From Desulfobacteraceae bacterium (GTDB lineage Bacteria > Desulfobacterota > Desulfobacteria > Desulfobacterales > Desulfobacteraceae): DNA of 52,724 nucleotides. Below, in pieces: positions 6,312-15,481 of this stretch (position 1 is the stretch's first letter; the number at the start of each line of letters is the position of its first letter). The stretch spans positions 1-52,724 of the forward strand of contig JAAEKY010000264.1 in NCBI GenBank assembly GCA_024227235.1, in the 5' to 3' direction. The notes below the pieces were generated by a model, which searched no databases, had not been told where the DNA came from, and saw only the letters and a list, made by a program, of their open reading frames with translations. The position numbers and the translations under genes are program-made.

Positions 6312-8828
6312 ATGGCTGATACCTGGCAGAATATCTTTTCTAATTCAATATTTTCCAATTTTAAACAGATCCCTCTTTCCGGGGATGGGTTCAACGCATA
6401 TCAGATCACCAACAATCTTTTTGTTTCATACAGACCTCGCCACTATGAGCAGACGCTTTCAAATCTGATTGTTGGGCAAGGCGGATTGGGGAATGTGTCT
6501 GCGCAGTTAAATCATTCCTTGGAAAATTTAATGCATACAAAAGCGAGTCGAAATCGAGAAGCGGGGAAAATAAAGGATTTTAATAGTTTTGAATTAAGCG
6601 TTAACGGACAAATAGTGCGTTGGTATCAATTTAAAAATAAGATTAATGGTACCCCCAAAGAAGGAATCGTATGGGCCAAAAAGCGTGCGGACAAACTTGA
6701 GATCTTTATTACCAAGAATCTTGTTGATCTTTTTAATTTCAACTACACTGAATTTGATGAAAGAAAAAATCATCTACAGAAAACATCATGGCATGAAGAC
6801 GATGAACTAATCCTCCTCTCAAAAGGGATGTCTCCAAAAGATGCGCATCAGAAGATGGAAGAGACGCTTCCGCTTGCACCGATCTGGATGGCAAATATGG
6901 AGGAGGAGCCCAAAAGTGTTATTGAAAGAGTTAAGCGATTAAAATCTTTTGTAAAAACACCCGAATTAGTTCGCAGCTCTTATCATTCCTCATTAAAAGA
7001 TCAAAAAGAGATTGATGAATTTACCTTATGGCTCACAACACATAGTGGTATTACAGTGTGCCGTAAACAGGATGCGGATTATCGTGAGTTTTTAATGAAT
7101 GCCCTATGCTGGTTTTTTGACTGTTACTTTAGAGCAAGGGGTAAATATGATAAGCCCCATATTTTACCGCCAGTGACCTTTAGAGATACCAATTTTTACT
7201 TTGTATATATTGATGGCTATAAGGGTGTCCAACAATATTGCGGTAGTGGTATTATGACTATTACGGTTAAACTGCCACCTGAATATGAAACAGCAAGATC
7301 TTCATTTGCCAATGCAGGCATTAATTTGAGTATAGAAGGTGATGGGTACAGGAATATTGTCTATCCAAAAGAAGATGCTAGATTCTTAAGATTACTCCAT
7401 AAGGTCGGCACCATAAAAATTATTAATTTCATGGAATCAAATGCGTCTATTGATAGCGAAGAATCAAAACGATATTTCTTATTGCACTCTGCTGATATCA
7501 AAAAATATTTAGGCGAAAAAGCATATCAGCTTATGCAAAAAATACTCTTCACACTTGATGAAGGGTATTTGGATTGGAATAGAAGAGAACGAATGAGTCA
7601 AAATTTCATGAACTATATCTCAACTTGGTTGATTGACCATATAAGGGAATTTGAGAACTATAATCTTTGGCAAATGAAAGTTATTCGAAAAGCAGGGATA
7701 CTCATAGAACAAGAAAAAAAGAATGTCAAAGAAGAATTAGTTGATGATGAACTAAATGATGATAAAACAAAGGCCCAAAAACTTTCAGAAATTGAACAGC
7801 GAAGAATTGTCAAGAATGCTGCACTCAGATATGGTAAAAGAGCATGGGCTGAAGTAAAGCATGCTTTAAAAATGGAAAATTTGAAGAAGGGACAAAATCC
7901 AAATAAACTATTAAAAAGAACATTAACCATTGCAGAAGAAAAAGCGCTAATTAAGCTTTATCAGGATTTCAACAATGGGTTTGCCTTAGATGTATTGATC
8001 CTTGAATCGAGAAGCCGTTTGAGAAGCTATGTAAACTCAATTGCCGAGTATCGTCCGATTTTTAAAAAACACCTTTTTGATTTATTTGGAGTTGCCGAAG
8101 AAGTAATGCTTAAAAATGCTGATGAATACGATCTAAAATATAATGTGAAATTTATTTCGTATGTAAGGGGTAAAGGAGACGTCAAAGGAGAATTAATAAA
8201 ATATGTCATCGCACAAGGTCACATCACACAACATTACATTTATATTTTAAAGACCATACATGAAATAGAAAGCATGTTTTATCAAGAGAAAGGATATTAT
8301 CCTAAATCATATGAAGAACTTTTGTCGTTTGATCCAGAATTCACTGAAAAAACAAAAATTACGAAAATCACATATAAGAATGCCATATTATTACGATCTG
8401 ACAAACATGTTTCTTTGACAGAACGACATAGTTCGGGCGGTGGAGATAAGCGGTTGTGGCAAGATTTTATTGAAGACGAAATGGATCATTCACACACAAA
8501 GATAGAGTTATATGAACTGATTCTTATCGCTTTTCAGCTGCTATACAACCATGACGATTTGGCCAAAAGCCTAAAAAAAGACCGGGATTATGAATTTGTA
8601 TGTTTGCACAATGGTTTTGATCCTCAAACAGGCATTATTCATAAACCAACAAACTTGGCTGCCATTGGCCGGGCCAGTGGACTTTCAAGAGAACGACCAC
8701 GGCAAATTGCATCAAAATATACTCAGACATTAAAAGGTATTATGCTTGGACTGATGGATGTGACAAAAGCTGTATCAACAGAAAAGGAAAAGATGGGGCT
8801 AACCCCACTCGACCAGGATAAGGGATAA
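6312..8828 (+). CDS. Large divergent sigma-70-like protein with unknown N-terminal part
   Basis: The 838-residue soluble protein has a C-terminal third that lines up by eye with sigma-70. Residues 537-580 resemble the end of 1.2 and 2.1 (AEEKAL, then ESRSRLRSYVNSIAEY). Residues 588-617 resemble 2.2-2.3, ending in EYDLKYNVKFISY (compare FDxxxGxKFSTY). Residues 635-672 resemble region 3.0-3.1. Residues 699-723 contain a sigma-finger equivalent with DFIEDE. Residues 731-808 resemble region 4, with the helix-turn-helix AAIGRASGLSRERPRQI at 784-799. Residues 1-530 match nothing I recognise; a charged coiled-coil-like stretch covers 465-500. The WW and following residues of region 2.3-2.4 are replaced. 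RNA polymerase binding and altered promoter choice are inferred. It is not the housekeeping RpoD by its N-terminus. The start has a weak Shine-Dalgarno site. Confidence 0.7.
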   Translation: MADTWQNIFSNSIFSNFKQIPLSGDGFNAYQITNNLFVSYRPRHYEQTLSNLIVGQGGLGNVSAQLNHSLENLMHTKASRNREAGKIKDFNSFELSVNGQIVRWYQFKNKINGTPKEGIVWAKKRADKLEIFITKNLVDLFNFNYTEFDERKNHLQKTSWHEDDELILLSKGMSPKDAHQKMEETLPLAPIWMANMEEEPKSVIERVKRLKSFVKTPELVRSSYHSSLKDQKEIDEFTLWLTTHSGITVCRKQDADYREFLMNALCWFFDCYFRARGKYDKPHILPPVTFRDTNFYFVYIDGYKGVQQYCGSGIMTITVKLPPEYETARSSFANAGINLSIEGDGYRNIVYPKEDARFLRLLHKVGTIKIINFMESNASIDSEESKRYFLLHSADIKKYLGEKAYQLMQKILFTLDEGYLDWNRRERMSQNFMNYISTWLIDHIREFENYNLWQMKVIRKAGILIEQEKKNVKEELVDDELNDDKTKAQKLSEIEQRRIVKNAALRYGKRAWAEVKHALKMENLKKGQNPNKLLKRTLTIAEEKALIKLYQDFNNGFALDVLILESRSRLRSYVNSIAEYRPIFKKHLFDLFGVAEEVMLKNADEYDLKYNVKFISYVRGKGDVKGELIKYVIAQGHITQHYIYILKTIHEIESMFYQEKGYYPKSYEELLSFDPEFTEKTKITKITYKNAILLRSDKHVSLTERHSSGGGDKRLWQDFIEDEMDHSHTKIELYELILIAFQLLYNHDDLAKSLKKDRDYEFVCLHNGFDPQTGIIHKPTNLAAIGRASGLSRERPRQIASKYTQTLKGIMLGLMDVTKAVSTEKEKMGLTPLDQDKG

Positions 8829-8963
8829 CCCCAAATCTCTGGTCAAGAATACCATTTAATTTTCATAGGAAAATCTAATTGACAAGATCGAGGTTTTCTG
8901 ACAAGCTCCGCAATGGTATAAAAAACAATTTTAGGCTGTAATTATAAAGGTCAGGAACGCGCC

Positions 8964-10637
8964 ATGATTATTGGAATAGATGTTGGCGGAACAAATACGG
9001 ATGCTGTTCTTTTAAGTAACAACAGTATAGAAAAAAAAGTTAAAGTATCTACAGATTCTGCAGATCTTTTTCATACAGTTCTTGCCTGTTTCACAAACCT
9101 GTTGGACGGCATCAATCCAGAAGAAATAAAACGAATTGTTATTTCAACGACACTGACAACCAACGCAATTGTCCAACAGAATATGAATCCTGTTGGAATG
9201 ATTGTTTCAGCAGGTCCTGGGATTGACCCCACTAATTTTAAAACCGGAGAACATTATTATTGTGTTACCGGATCCATCAATCATCGAGGAAGAGAAAAAG
9301 CCCCGGTGAACAAAATGCAAATCGAAGATATTGCCAAAAAAATGAAAAAGGATGGGATTGAATATGTTGGCGTTGTCAGCAAATTTTGTGTTCGAAATCC
9401 CAGCCATGAAATTCTTATCAAACGAATTTTGAATAAATTCTTTAAAAAAGTATTCTTGGGGCATCATGTATCAGGGAACCTGAACTTCCCTCGTAGGATT
9501 GCTACAACTCATTTAAATGCAGCTGTTTTCTCCCTTCACAAATCATTTTTTGAAGCGGTTCAGCAATCTCTTAAAGAAAAAGGAATCACCGCTCCCATCC
9601 AAATTCTCAAGGCAGATGGTGGAACGATGTCCCTTGAATCTTCATTGTCTTTCCCTGGTCAAACTGTGCTATCCGGACCCGCTGCAAGCATTCTGGGAGC
9701 AATTCCATATGCCCCTGAAAAACAAGATGCGATTGTGCTTGATATCGGAGGTACCACATCAGATATCGCTTTCCTGGTTGATAAAGCACCATTGCTTGAG
9801 CCTGTGGGAATCCGAAGAGGTCAATATAAAAGTCTGATCAGGTCTCTTCTAACAGACTCAAAGGGTATTGGCGGAGACAGCACTGTACGGGTAAAGGATA
9901 AAGAATGGATTATTGGTCCTGACCGGCAGGGACCCGCCATGGCTTTTGGCGGATCTGAGCCCACTCCGACAGATGCATTAGTTGTCTTGGGATTGATGAA
10001 TGAAGGCGACCAGGAAAATGCTAAAAAAGGTATTCACAAAATTGCCCAAGAGATGAATTTACCAGATGCGGAAGCTGCCGATCAAATATTTAAAAAATGT
10101 TGTTCTATTATATTGAAGAAAACCTTTGAAATGATAGATAAACTCAATTCGAAACCCGTATATACGGTCCATGAATTTTTAGAGGGATATAAAATAAGTC
10201 CAAGAAAAATCTTACTGTTAGGTGGTCCTGCCTTATATTTTGCTAAAAAGATAGAAGAGCTCTATCACATTGAAACAGTTGCAGTGCCAGAATCATCTGT
10301 GGCCAATGCCATTGGTGCCGCCCTTGCCAGGACCACTTGTGAAGTCTCCTTAAATGCAGATACAGAGCAAGGTATAGTAACCGCTCATGAAGAAGATTTT
10401 GCAGAGCCCATTTCCAAAACTTATTCTGATGATGACTTAATGGAAGCCGCCTATACCCTCCTTAAGGAAAAAGCCATGAATTCAGGAGCAGATCCAGATA
10501 ATTTAGATGAAGTGGAAGTAGTTGAATTTCAAAAATTCAATATTGTCCGAAATTTTTCACCTAGAGGAAAAATATTTCGAACCAAAATGCAGCTCAAACC
10601 TGGTCTGATCAAAGGTTTTGAAGATGTTTTGCAATAA
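8964..10637 (+). CDS. Hydantoinase/oxoprolinase family protein (HyuA-like)
   Basis: The 557-residue protein has the two ATP-binding signatures of the acetate-kinase/Hsp70-like fold used by the HyuA/oxoprolinase/acetone-carboxylase-beta family: IGIDVGGTNTDAVLL at residues 3-17 and LDIGGTTSDIAFL near residue 260. The N-terminal Hydant_A_N part spans about 3-170 and the main hydantoinase A part about 190-470; the last ~80 residues are a shorter tail. Family members hydrolyse ATP to open lactam or hydantoin rings or to carboxylate substrates; the substrate here is unknown. No HyuB partner is present. Instead a deacylase gene follows after 16 bases, suggesting co-transcription. Confidence 0.85.
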   Translation: MIIGIDVGGTNTDAVLLSNNSIEKKVKVSTDSADLFHTVLACFTNLLDGINPEEIKRIVISTTLTTNAIVQQNMNPVGMIVSAGPGIDPTNFKTGEHYYCVTGSINHRGREKAPVNKMQIEDIAKKMKKDGIEYVGVVSKFCVRNPSHEILIKRILNKFFKKVFLGHHVSGNLNFPRRIATTHLNAAVFSLHKSFFEAVQQSLKEKGITAPIQILKADGGTMSLESSLSFPGQTVLSGPAASILGAIPYAPEKQDAIVLDIGGTTSDIAFLVDKAPLLEPVGIRRGQYKSLIRSLLTDSKGIGGDSTVRVKDKEWIIGPDRQGPAMAFGGSEPTPTDALVVLGLMNEGDQENAKKGIHKIAQEMNLPDAEAADQIFKKCCSIILKKTFEMIDKLNSKPVYTVHEFLEGYKISPRKILLLGGPALYFAKKIEELYHIETVAVPESSVANAIGAALARTTCEVSLNADTEQGIVTAHEEDFAEPISKTYSDDDLMEAAYTLLKEKAMNSGADPDNLDEVEVVEFQKFNIVRNFSPRGKIFRTKMQLKPGLIKGFEDVLQ

Positions 10638-10653
10638 TTTCTAAGAGGGCGAG

Positions 10654-11964
10654 ATGTTAAAAGCAACAAATAAAACAGGGCTTGTATTCTTTCCTGCATT
10701 TGACTGGGCCATTGATCCGACCCACCCGGAAAGAGAAGAAAGGCTTTTATATACCCAGGATCAGGTGACCGAAGAAGGCGTATTTGATATCAATGAGATT
10801 CTTGAATACAAGCCCGAGATTGTTAAAGCCCAAGATATCAGGCGCGCACATTTCTGTGTACCGGATGAGAAAACGATTGCGACTGAATCCCATCTCATTA
10901 GTGCTGGAGGCGCAAAAGCAATTGCAGATGCTGTTCTTAATAAAGAAGTCAAAAATGGATTTGCACTCGTTCGCCCTCCTGGACATCATTCTATGAGAGT
11001 TTCTCATGGAGGGAGAGGATTTTGCCATATTAACATCGAAGCCATCATGGTGGAATATATCCGATCTCAGTTTGGTGTTAAAAAAATTGCGGTGGTTGAT
11101 ACTGACTGTCATCACGGGGATGGATCAAATGACATCTTCTGGCATGATCCTGATATCTTATTTATTTCCCTTCATCAGGATGGAAGAACCATGTACCCCG
11201 GTTCAGGATTCCCTGGTGAATTAGGCGGTCCAAACGCAAAAGGTTCAAACTTGAACATACCGCTTCCACCCGGCACATCCACAGAAGGGTATCTATATGT
11301 GATTAAAAATTGTGTATTACCTGTATTAGAAGAATTTAAACCCGATCTAATTGTTAACTCAGCCGGGCAGGACAATCATTATACCGATCCATTGACCAAT
11401 ATGAATTTTTCAGCCCAAGGATATGCTAAGCTGACCTCTCTTTTAAAACCCGATATTGCTGTTCTTGAAGGGGGGTATTCCATCGAGGGCGCCCTTCCCT
11501 ATGTAAACTTAGGCATTATCCTTGCCATGGCAGGCTTAGATTATTCAGGCGTTATTGAACCAGACTTTAACCCTGAGGCTTTAAAGCAATCGGTCAGTAT
11601 AACAGATAAAATTAAAAAAACGACAGATCTGGTCAATTCCTATTGGCATCAAAAAGAGGAGTTAAGACAACAGTCGGGAATACATGGTGATTTTCAGGTC
11701 AGACATCGGGAAATCTTTTATGATACTGATAATATTTTTGAACAACAAAAAGAAAAAATAAGAATCTGTAGAGATTGTGGCGGAAGTTTTGAAATTGATT
11801 CCAAAGCAACTCCGGGGCATCATATTCTTGCTGTTCATATCCCCATCAATGCGTGTAGTGAGTGTATTGATGCCGGATATAAATTCTTTGAAAGTGCAGA
11901 CAAAAATAAATTTGAAAAAGTCTTTTTACAGGACAGAACTAAAGACACCTACGAAATAAAGTGA
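10654..11964 (+). CDS. Histone-deacetylase-family deacylase with C-terminal Cys motif
   Basis: The first ~330 residues form a class I/II arginase-deacetylase domain. Visible motifs are RPPGHHSM (catalytic His pair), GRGFCHINIEA, DTDCHHGDG at 149-157 (zinc ligands Asp151 and His153), a later AGQDNH zinc-ligand Asp, and EGGYS (transition-state Tyr). The enzyme should remove acyl groups from lysine or from small amines such as acetylpolyamines. Residues 372-375 (CRDC) and 401-404 (CSEC) form a zinc-ribbon-like extension unusual for AcuC-type enzymes. It starts 16 bases after the HyuA-like gene behind an AGAGGG site and its stop overlaps the GTG start of the EpmA-like gene by four bases, so the two are probably translationally coupled. 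Confidence 0.88.
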   Translation: MLKATNKTGLVFFPAFDWAIDPTHPEREERLLYTQDQVTEEGVFDINEILEYKPEIVKAQDIRRAHFCVPDEKTIATESHLISAGGAKAIADAVLNKEVKNGFALVRPPGHHSMRVSHGGRGFCHINIEAIMVEYIRSQFGVKKIAVVDTDCHHGDGSNDIFWHDPDILFISLHQDGRTMYPGSGFPGELGGPNAKGSNLNIPLPPGTSTEGYLYVIKNCVLPVLEEFKPDLIVNSAGQDNHYTDPLTNMNFSAQGYAKLTSLLKPDIAVLEGGYSIEGALPYVNLGIILAMAGLDYSGVIEPDFNPEALKQSVSITDKIKKTTDLVNSYWHQKEELRQQSGIHGDFQVRHREIFYDTDNIFEQQKEKIRICRDCGGSFEIDSKATPGHHILAVHIPINACSECIDAGYKFFESADKNKFEKVFLQDRTKDTYEIK

Positions 11965-12887
11965 CACTTAGATCCCTTAGTTTTAAACACCAATACAGAC
12001 ACTTTGAAATAAGATCCTTTGTGATTCAAGCCATTAGGGATTTTTTTTCTGACAATGGGTATCTTGAAATTGATACTCCCATCAGATGCCCTTCTATTAT
12101 TCCAGAAGCCCAGATTGATCCTGTCATTTCAGAAGGTCAATACCTTCAGGCATCTCCCGAACTTTGTATGAAACGATTGTTATCAAAAGGATTTGATAAT
12201 ATATTTCAGATTTGTAAGTGCTTTAGAAAAAATGAAAGAGGCTCACTTCATCTACCTGAATTGACATTACTGGAATGGTATACAAAAAATACGACTTATC
12301 TTGATTTAATGGATCAATGTCAAGAGCTAATTCGATTTATTGCTCTAAGACTTAATATTGGCGAACGCATCATATATCAAGATAAAATAATTCGTTTGGA
12401 TAAAAAATGGCAGAAAATTACTGTTAATAAGGCCTTTGAGCTTTATGCTGGCAAATCTGTGCTTGCCTCGATAGAGGACAACAGTTTTGATGAAATTATC
12501 AGCTTTCAAATTGAGCCCCACCTTGGCAATCGAACGCCTGCATTTTTGTATGATTACCCAGCAAGTCAATCATCATTAGCAAAACTATTAAAAGACAATT
12601 CGGCTTATGCCCAGAGATTTGAATTTTATATGGCCGGAATTGAGCTTGCTAATGGGTTCTCAGAGCTGACCGATCCTGTTGAACAAAAGCAACGATTTAA
12701 TAAAGAGAATCACATTCGAATGTCACAAAACAAACCGCCTATCCCTATTCCGGAAATTTTCCTGACTGATCTTGAATCTATGCCAGATGCTTCAGGTATT
12801 GCTTTGGGTATTGACAGACTTGTTATGCTTTTTTGCAATACAACATCTATCGATAACGTCGTGGCATTTACACCCGAAATGCTTTAG
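11961..12887 (+). CDS. epmA: EF-P beta-lysine ligase EpmA (PoxA/GenX family)
   Basis: The 308-residue protein matches the truncated class II lysyl-tRNA synthetase paralogue EpmA (about 325 residues in E. coli). It has no anticodon-binding domain. Class II motif 2 is visible (CFRKNER...LPELTLLEWY, about residues 87-107) as is motif 3 (GIALGIDRLVML, about 281-292), plus the typical ANGFSEL segment. The family ligates (R)-beta-lysine to elongation factor P, relieving stalling at proline runs. The start codon is GTG at 11961, forming GTGA with the upstream stop. Neither efp nor the aminomutase epmB is in the window, so the actual substrate is open. Confidence 0.88.
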   Translation: MTLRSLSFKHQYRHFEIRSFVIQAIRDFFSDNGYLEIDTPIRCPSIIPEAQIDPVISEGQYLQASPELCMKRLLSKGFDNIFQICKCFRKNERGSLHLPELTLLEWYTKNTTYLDLMDQCQELIRFIALRLNIGERIIYQDKIIRLDKKWQKITVNKAFELYAGKSVLASIEDNSFDEIISFQIEPHLGNRTPAFLYDYPASQSSLAKLLKDNSAYAQRFEFYMAGIELANGFSELTDPVEQKQRFNKENHIRMSQNKPPIPIPEIFLTDLESMPDASGIALGIDRLVMLFCNTTSIDNVVAFTPEML

Positions 12888-12989
12888 AAATGATTTTATT
12901 TCTTGCTGTGTTTTTCAATTTTCGTTAAACTATAAATTATTCCATATTATATTATTAACAAACTGCCAATCGTTAATTAAGGTAAAATT

Positions 12990-15455
12990 TTGGACAACAA
13001 GCCCTCAAATGAAAATTCTCATAATATTAATCTTCAATTAGAGAAGCAAATAGACATACTCAAATATGCTGAAAAAATAAATTATACACTTTTTGATATC
13101 TCAAATGCAGTAAATTCAACCCACAATCTTGAAGAATTATATCAATCCATCTACGACTCACTTAACAAGTTAATGCCTTTGCCAAATTTTTTTATTGCCA
13201 TTTATGATAACAAAAACAAAACGATTAATTTTGAATTTTTCGTTGATGAATATGATGATGATTTTTCCATAATTGAAAATTTAGAAGCCCCGAACTGCTT
13301 GACTGGTGAAGTCATACTTGCCAAGCGGCCTTTGTTCTTAAAAGAAAACATGCTCTGCGAAAGAGCCGAAAAAAACAGGATTATCGGCACAATCCCTAAA
13401 GTCTGGCTTGGCGTTCCTCTGATCATACAAGAAAAAGTTATCGGCATTATTAGCGTCCAAAGTTATACAGACCCTGACTATTTTTCGCACAAACATCTTG
13501 AAATTCTCATTTCCGTTTCCGATCAAATTGCTATTGCCATAGAAAGGAAACAAATTCTTGATGCCTTAGAAAAAAAAGAAAAAACTTTAAGCCTCATTAC
13601 AGGTAGCACCAGTTCTATTGTCATTATTGTTGATTCACAAGGCGCATATGAATTTGTCAACCCTGCCCACAAGCGTCTTGGGTATGAATACAATGACCTT
13701 AAAAATATATCTTTTTTTGATCTTATTCATTCCCAGGACATAGAAAAGCTTATGCTTTTTCTTGAAAAAGGCATGGCAGGAAGCGCTTTCCATATTTCTC
13801 TGGTATTCAGGATTAAAGATAAAGCCGGTATTTTCCACCGCCTCGATGGAACCTTTGATTTAATAAGGAATGACGACGGGTTTATGGAAAAAATCGTTTT
13901 CATTGGTGAGGATATATCAGATAAGAAGAAAGCACAAAAGGCTTTACACGAAAGCGAAGAAAGATTCAGCCTGATTTTTGATACCAGCCCAGACTCAATT
14001 ATTATTACAAATCTTGAACTCGGCACAGTCTTTGCTGCAAATAAAGCATTTATCGAACTTTCCGGGATGAAAAAAAATGACATTATTGGAAGGTCAGCCA
14101 TAGACATTGGTATCTGGAAAAATAATGAGCAACGCGTTGATTTTATATCAAATCTAAAAGAAAAAGGCTTTTATGATAATCTTGAAGCGAACCTCTTTTT
14201 GAATAATAAAAAAATTTCCACTCTTGTTTCGTCAAGGTTGCTGGAATTAGAGGGTTCATCCCATATCATTTCAATTATTCGTGATATATCTGACAGAAAA
14301 GAGCTTGAAGAACAGCTTCTTCAACGTCAAAAAATGGACTCAATCGCCACCTTATCCGGTGGTATTGCCCATGATTTTAACAATTTGCTCTCAGGAATTA
14401 TGGGATACCTTGAGCTTTTGAGTTTTCATCAGAAAAATCTTTCGGATAATCAAAAAGACAATATTGCCAATGCATTGATTTCTTCTAAAAGAGCAGCAAA
14501 GCTCATTAGGCAACTGCAAACATTAACAAACTCTAATACTTCTGACCCAGAAAGCGTTGATGTTAATAGGGTCGCTTCAGATGTTTTCAACATTTTAGAA
14601 CAAACAACAAACCCACAAATTGAGAAAAAAAATGAACTTGTGGAAAATCAATTTTTTATTGATGGATATGAAGATGAGCTTCATCAAGCTTTTATGAACC
14701 TTGGTATGAATGCCATACAGTCCATTGAAACAAAGGAAGATCTTTCTAACGATTCTATCCGGATATATGTACCACAAGATACTTGCGATGATTCTCAGAC
14801 AACTTCTATTTCAAATTCAGAGTATTTACATCTTTGCTTCCAAGATACCGGTTGCGGCATGGCCCGTGAAGTAAAGAAGAAAGCGTTTGACCCTATGTTT
14901 TCTACTAAAAAAACAGGAGGCCGAAAAGGCCAGGGCCTTGGACTTGCATTGGTATATTACATTGTCACTAAAAAACATGGGGGGTCCATTGACATTGAGA
15001 CAAAAGAGGGGGAAGGAACGACTTTTCATATTTATTTACCTATTGCCAAAAAGGCAGCAAAAATACCCCAAAAAGACAACACAATAAAAGCGGAATCTAA
15101 AACAATCTTAGTAATTGAAGACGAAGATATGGTAAGGGATATGGCTGTAAAAGCTTTGAAATCTTTTGGATACAATTCACTTGAAGCCACTGACGGGAAA
15201 ATGGGAATTGGTATCTATAAAAAAAACCATCATTCAATTGATGCCGTTCTTTTGGATATTATTATGCCTAAAATGTCAGGAACCGAGGCATTTAAACAGA
15301 TGTTGGAAATAAACCCCCATGTCAAGGTCATTATCGCTTCCGGGCATATCACCAACCAGGATCAAAAGAAGATGTTTGCCAAGGCCTCTGCCTATCTTGA
15401 CAAACCCTATCAAATTATGGAATTAAAGCAGGTCTTGCATGCTATTTTAGAGTAA
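12990..15455 (+). CDS. Hybrid histidine kinase GAF-PAS-PAS-HisKA-HATPase-REC
   Basis: The 821-residue protein has no membrane segment and is probably a cytoplasmic sensor. Domains in order are GAF (about 45-188), PAS (about 203-310), PAS (about 322-436), a dimerisation/phosphotransfer domain with His461 in GGIAHDFNNLLSGI, an ATPase domain with N574 and the GxGxG boxes DTGCGMA and GGRKGQGLGLAL (about 560-685), and a receiver domain (706-821) with phospho-Asp756 in LLDIIMP and Lys805. It begins with TTG at 12990. No response regulator is adjacent. The stop is 26 bases from the convergent popT-like gene. Confidence 0.9.
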   Translation: MDNKPSNENSHNINLQLEKQIDILKYAEKINYTLFDISNAVNSTHNLEELYQSIYDSLNKLMPLPNFFIAIYDNKNKTINFEFFVDEYDDDFSIIENLEAPNCLTGEVILAKRPLFLKENMLCERAEKNRIIGTIPKVWLGVPLIIQEKVIGIISVQSYTDPDYFSHKHLEILISVSDQIAIAIERKQILDALEKKEKTLSLITGSTSSIVIIVDSQGAYEFVNPAHKRLGYEYNDLKNISFFDLIHSQDIEKLMLFLEKGMAGSAFHISLVFRIKDKAGIFHRLDGTFDLIRNDDGFMEKIVFIGEDISDKKKAQKALHESEERFSLIFDTSPDSIIITNLELGTVFAANKAFIELSGMKKNDIIGRSAIDIGIWKNNEQRVDFISNLKEKGFYDNLEANLFLNNKKISTLVSSRLLELEGSSHIISIIRDISDRKELEEQLLQRQKMDSIATLSGGIAHDFNNLLSGIMGYLELLSFHQKNLSDNQKDNIANALISSKRAAKLIRQLQTLTNSNTSDPESVDVNRVASDVFNILEQTTNPQIEKKNELVENQFFIDGYEDELHQAFMNLGMNAIQSIETKEDLSNDSIRIYVPQDTCDDSQTTSISNSEYLHLCFQDTGCGMAREVKKKAFDPMFSTKKTGGRKGQGLGLALVYYIVTKKHGGSIDIETKEGEGTTFHIYLPIAKKAAKIPQKDNTIKAESKTILVIEDEDMVRDMAVKALKSFGYNSLEATDGKMGIGIYKKNHHSIDAVLLDIIMPKMSGTEAFKQMLEINPHVKVIIASGHITNQDQKKMFAKASAYLDKPYQIMELKQVLHAILE

Positions 15456-15481
15456 GGCTAAAAATCTTAGTATTGAATGAC

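Noticed and set aside
6312-8828. Class I adenylate cyclase as an identity for the 838-residue protein
   Set aside because: None of the expected CyaA motifs are present, whereas sigma regions 2, 3 and 4 can be followed in order.
13727-14107. 126-residue minus-strand ORF
   Set aside because: It is a shadow of the PAS domains of the hybrid kinase, whose frame is continuous and conserved.
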